A DNA stretch of 64,000 nucleotides from Diploscapter coronatus (lineage: Eukaryota > Nematoda > Chromadorea > Rhabditida > Rhabditidae), in contig OZ038422.1 in NCBI GenBank assembly GCA_964036155.1, forward strand, positions 14,593,201 to 14,657,200. Reading direction: 5' to 3'. The translations under genes and the position numbers were made by a program. Shown piece by piece: positions 13,727 to 26,859 of the stretch; positions within the stretch are counted from its first letter, which is position 1, and each line of letters opens with the position of its first letter. The notes below the pieces were generated by a model. The model saw only the letters and a list, made by a program, of their open reading frames with translations, was not told the origin of the DNA and did no database searches.

Positions 13727-16700
13727 ATGAGCTTGTTTACCGTTGAGCAGTTAGAGTTAATCCGAAGGTTGAGAGCAACCGGCATGAAAATCGAACAAAT
13801 AGTGGATGTAAGTTTCAGCATTTTCTCAAATTTATTCCTTTATTTTTCTAATTATCAATTTTTGGTACGAACTGAACACATTCAAATGAAAATGAATTTA
13901 ATTAAAAGAATACATGAAACACATGTTCAATTTCTCGAACAGATTACTTCTTCTACACAAACTTTTCCCGGAAGGTTCGTTCAATTTTTATTCTTGTCAA
14001 CACCTTCTCTGCAAAATTCTGAACTGACCAAATTTGCAATAATTCTAAAAAAAATAGAAATTTAGGCCTACCGTCAGCTGGACATTTTCGAAGGCGTTTC
14101 CACGTCAAATAGTGTGTCCGTTCAAAAGCCTGAATCATCCAAGACACATGTAGCTCGATCTGCTCCCTCTCCTCAACCACCTGTCCAACCAACGAGTTCG
14201 ACCGATCGAGAACCGACTCCTGTCTCGATGCAGTCAGCTCAGAAGAAAGCTAAGAAACGACCCGCGTCCAACTCGCATCAAACTCCTGTGGTAGGATATT
14301 ATATTTTCTAAACAAAAGTCAGCGACAGAATGAGAAAAAATGAAAATTCTGTGTTTTGAGAATTTCAAAGCATATTATCATGTTTTTAATATTTTTATTA
14401 GATGATATTTCTTTTTTTTCCACGAAACCCAATGAATGATCAATTATCAAAATTTAACGACTTTCGTCTTGGAAATTTTGAAATTCATTGCAAAATTCGA
14501 AAAAAAACTATTAAGGCCAGCAAAATGCGTTTATCTGACGATCGACCCTCCGTGATCGACATCGAATCTCCACCCCCAGCCATGGCCAGCAGTCTAATCA
14601 ACGAGGATGCCTCACATCTGTTAGTGATTTTTTTTCCTATTTGATAAACTTCTGTAAACTGAATACCTAAGCACTCAAGTCATTCGAAAGTATGAACATA
14701 GTCTTCTCATCATTCTTTAACCCATTTCGCATGATCTGATGATTTGAGATTCTCAAGTCACCGTTGTTCTTCTGAAGTAGCACATATTTCAGAAACGTCG
14801 GGGACATCACGCCAAGAACAGACGCCGCCCGTCGTTTCGTGGCTGCAACCACATACCTTAGAAGCATTCCCGTCGATAAAATCAAAGGCCAACAATACAA
14901 GCAGTTCTCTGATTTTGTACGTTTTAAAACTTGTTTTCTTCAATTGAATGCAAAATTAATGTTTACCACATTCGATACATTGAAATTTATTCAAACGCCA
15001 ATAATTTAACCAAAAAGTTCAGGAATTCGAAGGCCTTCACATCCCTGAAAAACTAGTCGAGTTGGTCAAAGCTTGCAACGACAAACTCCGAATCGAAATT
15101 TCGGATTACTTCTACACCAACAATCTGAAGCAGGGCGACATCGCCAATTTGACCGGTAAGAAAAATGTCATTTTTATTGTCTTAGAAGTTTAGCGAATTG
15201 CAAACCAAAAGAAATCCATGATACAGGTGATGGAAAAACAGTAAATGAAAAGATGTCGTATCATCGTACACTACCTTTCTATACCTTATTTCTTCTAGAT
15301 CTTGTATCATGTTGACGCTGTTTTTATTTATTATAAAAGCTACCCTTTCATAACTCATTTTCTTTTCAGGACTATCTCCTTCGTCGATTTCCCGCGTGCT
15401 GAATCCGAACACCAAGGAATCGGTGACAATGATCAACATCTTCATCGTTTTCGCCTGCTATCTGGACTGCATCTCTTATCCGGATCTTTTGGGTGAAAAA
15501 CTTAAAAAAATAAAGAGGAAGATTGTGTTGGCTGAAGACTCTAGAAAATGAGAGAAAGTGAAAGATCTTGACTTTGATGAACTTTTAAAAATTAATATCA
15601 AGCGTTTTTATGTTATTCTGAAATTTCAGAAGCCTACAATTCGATAAAAGATGGGAAGCAAAGCAGTCATAGGGCCCATAAGTCTCACAAGAAGTTCAAA
15701 ACCGTGGACGAAGTCAGAAATCGACTGGATAACGCAGCCAAGAAATTTGAGAAGCATCCTATTTTGCTGGCGGTTTATTGAAATTAAAAAAAAAAACTAC
15801 CTATTTTTAATAATTTTAGCCTCTGAACACCTACTTCAAAGAAACGCCCACGCCGGATTGGAGCAGAGCTGAGGAGATCGCTAAATCTTGCAACAATATT
15901 CTGGACGATTTGGCGAATCGAGGTAAAATTTTAGAAAATCTTTCTGATATGAATTCCGAGAATTAGAACATGCTATTTTTATAAACTGATCCGACTATCA
16001 GCTGCACATCGTCTTTCATGCATCATTTGATTATCCAGAAAATTAAAACATACTAATTTTTTTTTGTAACTCATCCAATTTTATGAAATGATACGATAAT
16101 CAATAACTTATCATTCATTTCATACACCTTTTCGTGATCTAGAAATATGAAACATGAACAGGCATTTAAGGAGGTTTTGAGAAATATGAATCATGAATTC
16201 AACTAATCATTTATCTCATTTACTCTTTGTTTACCTAAAAATTTGAAACGTCACTTTTCTCTAAATTTTCAAAATCAGGTCTCTCGTCCAGTTCGTACGA
16301 AGCGATCACTCCGTTGGACATCTACCGACTGTTCGAGAAGACGAACCAAATCAGGAAGGAGCAATTTGCTTTGGATCCGGAAGGAAAAATCAACGAATTC
16401 GATGACAACTACATCCAACTCGTCATTAAACATTATGTAATTTTAAGATATTTCATTTAATTTTAACAAAAATTAATTATATGACGCGACCTATCTTTTC
16501 CTACGTTATTTCGCATTATTTTATCGTCTTTAATACCTGATTAGACGCTTCGTCGTCTAAACATATCGACTGTGAAAATTGAATTTAATTGTTTTTCATT
16601 TTTAAATTCAGACGGAGAAATCTGGAAAGGACGAAGCGACATCTTCGAATGCGGTGGATCAGGTATTAAATATTTTAGTTTTCGAACTAAGGATACTTTA

Positions 16701-16923
16701 GTTTACTTGGTAACATTTCGAATTTTAGATTGATATATTTCATGAGTTTATAGCCAAATAAGTTATACTTATGCTATTAATACGTCGTTGTTAGTGCGAT
16801 ATCTGATTCTAACAATTTCAGTCCTTCGATTCGCCATGTAACCTCATCGAGCAGGCCCAGTTGTTTCTGGAATTGTATTCCAAAGCCGACCTTCAAAATA
16901 CCGACATCAAACCCATACTTTAG
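13727..16923 (+). CDS. hmbx-1: HMBOX1/HOT1-like homeobox protein with decayed homeodomain
   Basis: Eleven exons (13727-13807, 14066-14290, 14516-14619, 14793-14916, 15023-15155, 15370-15492, 15630-15772, 15820-15922, 16279-16436, 16612-16662, 16822-16923) join in frame to 448 residues. The N-terminus FTVEQLELIRRLRATGM closely matches the HNF1-type dimerisation segment of vertebrate HMBOX1. Exon 2 is Ser/Pro-rich with a basic KKAKKRP stretch, a possible nuclear signal. Exons 5-6 encode a POU-specific-like helical domain (GDIANLTGLSPSSISRVL), and exons 7-9 a homeodomain of the atypical HMBOX1 kind (YFKETPTPDWSRAEEIAKSC, then long loop, then DIYRLFEKTNQIRKEQ). HMBOX1 is a transcription factor and a direct telomere-repeat binder in mammals. 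Here the third helix lacks the standard W48, N51 and R53, so DNA binding is doubtful. The symbol refers to the nematode orthologue by domain order only. Confidence 0.82.
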
Positions 16924-18464
16924 ACACTACTTGTAAAAATTTAGGCCCACTTCAAAATTCAACCATTTTAAACCTTCCTCAACTATTAAGTGGAATATTG
17001 TAAATATTGAGTGGGTTCGGAAGTGAATGAATTTTAGCTTAATGAGATTTATAGTGAGCCGAAAATCGACATAGATAGAATCACATAATACTGAATCGTT
17101 TTTACAAATTCGTGTCATAAATGTCAAAATATCACAGATAATCAAAATACCATGATATGCTACTTCGAAAGTTTGAAATTTCATGATACATTGAAGATTA
17201 TTTATCGTGATTGGAAAATATCCGGCCCTATTTATTTTGGTGACTACTTATTTTTATGATATCGTTTTCGTGCAGTTTTTGTTTGGAAATAAATTGTTGT
17301 GCAAATTTAGCAATGCGATTAGAATTTATTCTATTTTGCAAGAACCAAAATTGAATTTTAACTTGAGACACCCATAACTCGATAAATGAACAGGGAGATA
17401 TGTAAATGATTCATGACAAAGCCGGAACGGTTTAATTTCGAATAATGAACATTTAATTCTTAACAAATCTGGACTAATATAATTGTCTGAAATTCTAATG
17501 ATAAACAAACTGAATGACAAATGAAATTTTAATCGAGATACGAGATCTTTAATGCCAATTTTGAATAGCAAGATTTTAAAGATTGAAAATTTGTAGATGT
17601 ATACAAAATAGTGTTACTTTTTCATTTGATTTATGAAATGGCTTAAAATGATATGGAAGAAGCGCATCAAAGATGACGAAATTATTTACGATCCTTATTT
17701 TCTTGAAACCTTCTTATATAATTTTATTTCAAATTTCAAAACCCACACAGTTTTTAAAAGTTGTGAAAATTGAAAAAAAGAAATATGAGCTTCAAAAAGC
17801 ATTTACATGGAAAAATCGTGAAGTGAATTGAAGCTATAATTTTCCGCGTGAAACTACTTTAAGTTTTCCCCGTTACGATTAAATTTTCGTGATTTATCAA
17901 AGATGTACTCGTTATTGTTCTGCAGATCGGTGTTGCCTAGTCACTATGCGTGTGATCAACGAGCCTTAACTACGTGACTCTGCTCTATCTTATTTTTCCC
18001 TAGTCCAAATTCGTGCACCTCGCAGATTATAGACGCAGAGTAGCTAGACAATACCGATCTGGAGAGCAATAGAAAGTAATTTCAATAAACATAATCATAA
18101 AAGCGTTCCTAATAAATCAGAAAATGCTCATAAAATCAGGAACCTTAAACGCAATGCAGCATAATAAATCATGACAATATTCGTAAACTATGCTATGGGT
18201 TTAGAAAAATTGGGCAATGATATGATATAACTTTTCTTCGAGATATTACAAATATATAGGCAGTCCAAATACGAATATATCCAAGTATAAATTATCATAT
18301 AACCCCTCGTCGCTGAGGTGTACGCAACATATATTGAAACGTATTAAATATATGCGTCCTACTGCCTATAAATAGCCAAATTGCATATAAAATGCATAAT
18401 TTTAAATACGTTACCGAGTTTGAATATATAATATAATATAATAATATTGAAGATATTTAGCTGT
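16924..18464. other. Convergent intergenic region with hairpin element
   Basis: It separates the 3' ends of the homeobox gene (plus) and the receptor gene (minus). It is AT-rich and contains the inverted-repeat element at 17914-18070. From 18230 on it is dominated by TATA-like dinucleotide runs. No exon is supported. Confidence 0.45.
17914..18070. repeat. Hairpin/MITE-like inverted repeat, 157 bp
   Basis: The left end (ATTGTTCTGCAGATCGGTGT) and right end (reverse complement ATTGCTCTCCAGATCGGTAT) match over about 27 bases with a few changes, enclosing about 100 bases without coding potential. This is the structure of a miniature inverted-repeat element. No second copy was noticed in the window. 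Confidence 0.55.
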
Positions 18465-21400
18465 TTAAGTTAATGTAATAGTACCAATCGTAGTCTGTCG
18501 ACGGCCTATAGTTTTGCCTCTAGCGTAAGCCGCACCGGTGGGTAAAATGACCTGACCTCCTACTGACTGCGAATCCGCGAACGCTTTGTCTTTTCTAGAA
18601 ATTTTTTATATGCCAAAAAATCTATATATCAGAAAAGCTACAGAAATTTAAAAATTTTGTCATATCCGCTATGAAATTTTACAACTTTGAACTTGTTTTA
18701 GATATAATAAGTACAGCATAGCAATATAGTGCAAAAGTAGACTAATTAGACTTTTAGGATATAGAATATTTCATAGAATTTTCACGACTAACCTCATTCC
18801 AATAAGGTAGAAAAATTGCTTTCGAATTTCCGGACGCATAGCGAAATTTATCACGAAATTAGCAACCGACAAAAGTCTGAATATATTAATTTTCCCTGAA
18901 CTCCGATAGTGCTTTACCCAGGCATAGCATAAGTTAGAGCCACGATAATATCACTAAAGCTAGCAATATCCCATCTAATCATAATCATAACAGCGCTAGG
19001 CATGGAAACCAATAGTATTGAAGATCCCTAAAATTTAAATGTTGAAAATTTTTACCAATTGTTTAAAGGAGCCCATAAGAATTATCAAGTTCTGGTTTAT
19101 ACCATCAGATTGCTCTATAAAATAAAATGAAATTTCTAATATTTGCCCATAACACATGAATTTATTTTTAATTATAATATTTGTACGAAATTGTGCATGG
19201 ATAACCTTAACAATCTTAATTCTTCTAATCGAATTCGCTGACTTTACTTCATTAGGAAAATGTGTTAGTTCGAAGGCAAAAGCACAGCACACTTCACCTA
19301 TCTTAGATTTTGGTTCTGTACTATTTTTATAAATATTGTTTGCTCAGTAAGTAAAACAGAAAATTCACACACCTTTATGATTTGGGATTTTCAATCTAGT
19401 GAGTTTAACTTATGAGAATTTCCAAGTATACAGTAATTCACGCTCGAGTTAATCAGCTTACGGTGTTGACTTTATATTGCGATTGAAAAACACTAACTTA
19501 GTTGAAAACTTGTAATATTCTGTGTCTCAAAAATATACAAATTTCTTTAAACGAGCGTTGAACTTAAAAGTTATGAAGACAAGCAAAAAACAAGTTCCGG
19601 AAGACAAGGATAGAGAAGTTAATGAAAAAGTAATATATTTTTTAATTTAAAAGTAATAGATATTTAAAATAAACGGATATTATGCCTGGCTCTAGTCGAT
19701 TCTTTGGAAAACTCCAGGGAACGAAACTTCGGATTATTCATTACTTAATTATTCAAAGAAACAAAGCACCCCGTATTTAAATTTTGACTTGTCTTGAAAA
19801 GTAGACTTATCGACATTGTAAACATTTAGAAAAGATAAATGTCATAAATTAATAATATTTAAAAAAAAAAAAAAACTCACAGCTAAAACCATCACAATAA
19901 TAAGCTTATTGTGCGATTTACTCGAATTGCCAAATTTACTTTGAGCGCTGGAATGTTTCGCGAATTTCTAAAATGATCATCTTGAAAATTTTCAGAAAAA
20001 ATCCAACTTACCCTCCTAACATACCAAACTTTGAACGCTGAAATTAGTGATACTAGATATGCACTCGGCACGAATAAGAAATGCAATGTGGAGTACCTAA
20101 AACTCGAGTTTTCGGGGAAATCATTCAAATTTATCAATTTATTGATTTACCATCCTGCAGAAGAACCAATAATAGCGCAATGTTGTGTGGTGCTCATTCG
20201 TTTACCCTCGTCTCCAAGAACTGACAATCCGGCGGTTAGCAAGGTGAACTAAAATTGATCAAGTTAAATTTGCTTCAAAATTTTGTATAAATTTTCAAAA
20301 AATACTTGGTTTGATTCACTGGCCATTTCTTTTTCTTTCTATATCAAATAATTTTTCTCTCGAAAAAATTTTGCTGACGATTATGCATTACTTTTGAATA
20401 CGTTTAAAAATTTTTTCCGATTACTTCTAGTGAATTCATATTTAGCCCATAGACGGGGTCTGTTGTGAATAAATGCCAATTTATCATCGTTAGATTTTTC
20501 AACCCCCAACAAGTCATTCATTTTGAATATTAAATAATTTTTCAAATCGTCCTTGGCCTCGAAAATATCTTGTTTTCTGCCTACCACGGCCCAAATTGGG
20601 AGTAGCGAAAGGAAGAGAATCTTCTTGTTGGTCGAAAATATTCGATTGTAAGTCGCCGGCCGAGTTACGGCACAAATTCGCTCATAGGCAATCAGCAAAG
20701 TACCGATAGCGGGCAATTCAGTACCGAGAATCAGGGAGTGGGGCCAGTAGCGCTGGAAATTAGAATATTTTAATTCGTATAAATTTTATATTTTATTGGC
20801 ATCTAGACAATTTGTGAATCTCTGACATTGTAATGTGATGGTGATAAACGAGAGTTGGTTCATGTTACATTAAAAGGTCTCCATATTTCAAACTTTCAAA
20901 TTTTATATGATACTTTGATGTTATGAATCACCATTCTGAAGTGAAAATGATATGTTCTTGAAAACTATGTCTTGCAAAATTCGAAGAAAAATTGCAAATC
21001 TTAATTTTCTGGTTATTCTTGCATATGAAAAGTCGTTGACATCCTATCTGTGTAGTTCTAAATGTGGGAAGTTTAGCTTTTTGAAGCATAATCTGTGAAT
21101 TGAAGTAGGAAAATGCGGTTTTATGAGTTATGACTTACATGATAAAAACAATCGTATACTGAAATGGGCACTGTTATCCTCCCGCTTAGCAGACCGGATA
21201 ATCGACCTGAGCCGACCAATAGATATGATATCGCTGAAGTTGATTGATTAAAATTTTAGCACTGTCCCATTACAGTTGAATACTTGGTTATAGAAATTGG
21301 TTTAAAGCAATAACTCTGGTGATTTGATAAGAATATTTTCTGCTAAGCAAATATGGAAGCATTAGCTTATTCTGCAATCATGACTCAGAAAATTACTGAG

Positions 21401-21914
21401 ACATATAGCTCGAGTTATATTTTCAAAATAATAGCATGACAATATGCAATTGTCTCAATAAATGTAACTTCTCTTCTTTGTCAATATGGAAAACACTTTT
21501 TTCTTATAAATAGAACTGTATATCATGTGAAAAATAAATCAAAAGTCGCGGAAATTCTCTTAGGAACTCGTTCATTTGCACATATTTTATGAATGTCAAC
21601 ATGCTTATGGTGAATGAACGTGTTTGTGCTCATTTTCTCTAGAAATAGGGAACTAATTATAAATTGTAATAACGAATCAACTTTTTACCATCAACAAGAT
21701 CCCCGAAATCAACCGCAGCGAAAAACACAAATTTTCGCCGAAACTCCGAATTCGAAAAGAATATCACCAAGTTTAACGAGGAGAGAAATGTCGAAACTAT
21801 ACCTAAATTGAGATATTTTATAAAAAAAATAAACATAGAAATATATTTACCTAAAGTGATATACAAAGAGCACATAAACAGTGTGCTATTATGATCCACT
21901 AAAAACCCAGTCAT
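18465..21914 (-). CDS. Seven-helix G-protein-coupled receptor, nematode type
   Basis: The receptor was rebuilt from minus-strand exons. The start ATG is at 21914 (MTGFLVDHNSTLFMCSLYIT). The next exon (about 21684-21802) has TM1/TM2 with NLVIFFSNSEFRRKF. The exon near 21140-21233 carries an extracellular loop and VPISVYDCFYH. The exon near 20583-20753 holds TM3 with ELPAIGTLLIAYERICAV, where ER takes the place of DRY, followed by TRPATYNRIF. An exon near 20155-20250 has a loop cysteine, and the next (about 20020-20097) has TM5. A basic loop (NSIRRIKIVK) lies near 19210-19240, TM6 near 18915-19029, and TM7 with NFVINFAMRPEIRKQ near 18800-18880. The last exon (18465-18595) is a polar tail. The join between TM5 and the basic loop is uncertain. 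Family assignment below nematode chemoreceptor-like is not possible by eye. Confidence 0.6.
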
Positions 21915-24900
21915 CAGGTTGAACTGAAATTCGAAAATATTTCTTGTTTTCCTAATATTTGGATACAATATTATTTTTAAACGCTATATATAAGGAAATA
22001 TAAATGTAAGTCAAGGGATTTAACTTGTACACGGTAAAAATAATCTGATTAAATATACAGGTCAAAAGTGTTATCACAAGTTAAAATGTATGCAATTCAT
22101 CTGAAACGAACTAAAATAACCGCATGAAAATAGACCTACACAAAAACTGAAGCATACAAAACTTTAATTTGATATTTGGATTTGGAATTTCTGAATTGTC
22201 TGTCGAAAATAGAGCATACAAATCGTATCCGATTAAGAATGTTCAAAGCACAGGAAATTTTTTGCAAGTTTCTAAAAAAAATTAGAATGTCGGAGGTAAA
22301 GATCAAATATAATTCCTTTCAAAGCGGTAATAAACGTTTTTTTCAAAGTCGACTTCAAATGCCAAATCACATTTTCAACACAATTCGAGATAGGGGATTT
22401 TGAAGCTAGAAGATTTTCGGTAAAAGATAAGAATTACGGAGAAATGTATTTTAATTTTAACAAGTCTGGTGAATTTATTCGAAGAAAATAAGGAAATTCT
22501 CTAGAGTGAAAATCTGGATTAACCTAACGTTTTATATCAGCATTATGATAAAAGAAACTAAATTATGGAGCTACATTCTTATGATGTTGAAATAAAATAA
22601 ACGTTGAATGTGGGTTAAGTATGCAATTAATTAAAGCAGAATGGTGACGAAATATCCCTTGGGGTATGGTAGCAAGATTTGCAGATAAGGTCTATGATTA
22701 AGATAGAAAATATTTGTATAATATAAAAATTAAAAGAAGTTATGAAAAAACATTTAAACATGGCACATATATCTACATTGATGCTATATGAAAGCAAGAA
22801 AATATTGTAAATTTTCAACATCTATCCTGAATACATTAAAGAACTGTACAGTCTGACATGAGTTGATAAATTAGCGATAAAAAATAAAATCTGCATCTTA
22901 TCTAAAAATGAAAGTTGTCATAACTAAATAAAATTTAGTTTAAAGTTTTTTTTATTTGTATAGGCAACGTTGATATCTTAACATGAGGTGATAGGATACG
23001 GATAAAGTGAGGCAAATAATTCGTTCGTCGAACGCGCAATTCTCGCAGTTCGCTTCGAGGAAAATAAGTTCGAAACTCGCTCGGACGGAAAATTAGCGCA
23101 GGGAAGTCGAAAATTGCCGAGAGATGTGGGGAAAACATGGACCTGAGACATGACAGGCGAGCTGAATAACCAGCACAACAACGCGTGAGCGAATACGATT
23201 TTAACATTTCACATAAAAATTGCCGATAGATGCCAAAGATGAAGGAAAGATCTTAGAGACTATACTCTTTTCGGGTTTTATCATATTTTGTATTTTTGGA
23301 GTAAAGAAATTTGGCAATTATTCAGATTCAATCTACCACCGAATTAAATCTTTTAACCCAGATGATTTTGGAACATCTACAAAATTTGACATTTTGAATG
23401 TTTGAAGGAAATTCAAGAAATCAGAAGATACAATTTAACAAGAGTTTAGTTCCTGGATACGATAATACTGCACTGACCTCATTAGGTAAAAGACCACCAT
23501 AATTTTTACCTTTTGAAAAACTAATTCTTAGAAAATAAAGTAAGTAGCCAGGTATAAATCTTCTAGAAACTTCGCTCTTCAAAGTCGAAATTTGTATTCA
23601 AAAATAGGAGAATTTCTTGGAAATGTCAGGAAAGCCAAAACTCGAAAATGTATTCAAAATTAGAGACGGTGAAGCGATAAGTAAAACAAAAATCTGTTGG
23701 TTGCAATTTTTTGAATGTCATTATTTAGGCTCAAGGTATTTATCAATCCCACTAAAATTTTCAAAAAGCAAAGAGGTCTGGAAAATGACACTTTCCACAA
23801 ATGGAAAAAGTTGATAATTACAATAATGGAGTTACTCGAAAAATTCTAAAATTTCATTCATAAATTTTTCCTGGAATTGTAACAAGATAATTACGATAAT
23901 CTTTGAGGCAAGGTATAGAAAAATAAATAAACTAGATGGATCAGTTGTGGCATGAAGATTAAACATCGCCGGGTTTTCACATATCGAAAAAATCTTGAAC
24001 TTTCCTGGAATCTACAGAAGGTATTAATCTCAAACTAACCTGAATTTATAACTCTCAGATACTACGATTTCAAACCAGGGAAATCGGGTAAATCTGCCAC
24101 TTAATGATGTACGATATCTCATGAATACTAGCCGATATGATTATTCCAACTTCGTCTCCAATATAATCAGAAAACCTCTAGCCTAATGATATAGGATATT
24201 AAATAAAAATCGGCTGATATAAAAATGTCACATTATACTTTCCGGACAATCTACGGTCAGTGAAGCTAATCCAATTCCACCTGCGAAAATTGACTTAAAC
24301 CGGGTTATTCAACGAATGATTAAGCGCTTGTATGAGAAATTTCTTTGAATTACCCGAACATAGCTAATTTGCATTTGCTTAGTGGCTCAGTGGTAGTGCG
24401 TTGCGATAGCAGCGAAAAACAAGGACAAAGTTCGATTCTTTACATTTGTGAGCGTGGAATAACAATTAGAATTTGGATGGGTCAGGATGAAGTGACTAAG
24501 TGATGAGTTCGGAGAATTTATCATGTAGTCTATGTGATCATGAGAATTTGAAATTTAGTTTGAAATAATTAAAGATGAATTTGCTCAGATAAAGGTCATA
24601 AATATGAACATTATTTATTACATAAAACTGGTCATATTTCGCTTTATACTTTATCAAAAATTACTGAAATTTAGTAAGGTTTTATTTTGATCATCGTAAT
24701 TTTCCGAATAGTCAAAATTATCTCCGTTTAGGTTAATTACGGTCAATGAAATTTTAAAAAAAAAATACACCTACATTTAAAACGAATCGAACGGAACGCA
24801 TCAAATAGGCTATAGCCTAGAAGCTAGGCTTAAGTCGGACATTTATAATTCAATGGCAAGGCATATTTGGCTGAAAGAGCATAAGTAATGCAATTTGCAA

Positions 24901-26859
24901 TAGAGACAATTTTATTTACGGGCCCATCAAATTTATTTTATTTTGGACAGACTATTCAGAAAATAATATTTGTTTTGGAGAAACAATTGTTTCAGGAGTA
25001 TTTTTTCATGAAAATAATCTGAAAATTGCATTGTTATTCCACTTCGCGTAGTATTTTTATTTCAGATGACGTGGCATTTACCTGAAAAGTAACAATAAAA
25101 TGATATTTTATCATAAATGGCTAATAATAAAGTTTTCGAACTAACTTGATCAGCAATTCTGAAATGCAAAAAATGAACTTTAAGATTTTCTGAATTAATA
25201 TCTCTATTCCATAGTTCTGGGTATGATACTAAATTCGGACTCCGATAATAGAAAAATTATATTATCAATGACCGATAACTTGCGACGAAGTTAGTGATGC
25301 ACAAATTCGAATATGTAAAGTGCACGTTGCGTATTTACAAATGGTTGTATAACTCATTCTTTGAATATGACGTAATAGCATAAGCTCTACTGCAAATAGC
25401 GCGCTAATTTCCTCGTATCACAAGTCAGTGACATTTAGCCCGTCTCAAGTAGTTGATCATTGACAATAGCTTCTTTTCAAAACTGAAGCCTAAGTTATTA
25501 TAAGTCTAAAAATTTGCCTTCAACACATGGCTGGCGATTTTCTTCGAAATTCGATTCCAATAAATCGCAGCTCTGTGGCAACACTGGAGCTTAAATTACC
25601 ATAGTCTTCAATTTTTCCAGTCTCCCTACGCGTTAAGTTCATATAATTTTCGATCGGCTAATAACCCGTACAAGACTCATTTTCCCGTCTATTTACATTC
25701 ACGCTAAATTGGAGATTTTCTTCAGAATTCCGAGAATATGCTTGGATCGCATGTATTCTGTTGCTATATGAAATTCTCAATGATAAATTTATTTGAGCAC
25801 TTTTTTATTCTTTAATTTATCGCCGAACGAACAAATTGAGTGTTTATCAAATGAGAAATTGAGCTTTGATAAAAGTTTTTTTTTCAAAGATTAGATTTTT
25901 GAAAATCAAGCAGCAAAGATCATTCCGGCATAGGTTCTGATATTCAAACTATTGGAAGAATCATCTGTTCTAATATAGAAACAAGATGAGGTACAGACTT
26001 TATTGGCGCCATATTCATCATGGCATGTTTGATCTACCAACTGTTAAATATGAGAAAAGATTAGTTTTTTTAATTCTGAAAAAAATTCGTTTATAAATAT
26101 TCCTTTTGTATATCAGTTTCCCTTATTAATAATAAAAAATCACTATCCCTACGTCGCCAATCATCATTAGATTCACTCTGACCATTGCAGTCACACTTGT
26201 TTTGCGACTGAAATCCAACTTAATTTCCTTTTTTTCTTTTCGAAGGAAAATATCATTCTCCAACCTTTGCCGAAATATCATGCAGATAAGAAATCGAATC
26301 GCCATCAGATATGCCCGGTGACGTTTTCCGGAGAGATTTCCTAGAGAATTGGGAGTTTAATTATCAAGTTGCTTGATATCAGAATTTTTTTCTGAATCTA
26401 AGGATCATCAAAGATCTGGAGGGCTAAAATTCTTTACCATGACTTATTCTAATAGTTCAATTACTCTAGTAATTTCATGTTTATAAGTTTAGAACTCTGA
26501 AGAAGTGACCCTTTCTCCACAAGGTAAGACAAATTTCCATATTATTTTCTCTCCTCAATTTTTTTCGGTTTTGAATCAACAAGTTCTTATTCTGAAGCCA
26601 ACCAAAATTTTGAATACATTATTGCAAAATTGCATGTGGCTCTTGAATATAGCCAACTAAACAATTTCAAATGTTCTTTTCTTTCATACCCAAATGTCGC
26701 CTTGACATGTGTCTAGCAATTCATTCTTTTGCCTCCCAATCTAACCTGTTTGGATGGAAGACGGTGATACCCTTTCTCGGCTTATCGTTTGTCTTCTCAA
26801 TTTGTCAAATCTTTGAAGAATCTTGAAAAACTTCTCTTAGCAATCGTTACCATTTTCAG
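21915..26859. other. Gene-poor AT-rich stretch
   Basis: Nearly 5 kb with only short open frames that show no splice-supported extension or motif. A less AT-rich patch at about 23000-23190, with repeated TTCG/CGAA words, stands out in composition but gives no recognisable protein on either strand. A small perfect-looking palindrome (GGCTATAGCCTAGAAGCTAGG region) is near 24810. A degenerate tRNA-like string is near 24378. Nothing else is supported. Confidence 0.4.

Noticed and set aside
22935..23207. Minus-strand open frame in a less AT-rich patch
   Set aside because: Arginine- and serine-rich text follows from repeated TTCG words. No splice-linked exons or recognisable domain on either strand.
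24370..24460. tRNA-like string (GGCTCAGTGGTAGTGCG and AAGTTCGATTC)
   Set aside because: The A-box-like and B-box-like words are present, but the acceptor ends do not pair, the anticodon loop comes out at six bases and the T stem is only four pairs. At best a worn tRNA relic.
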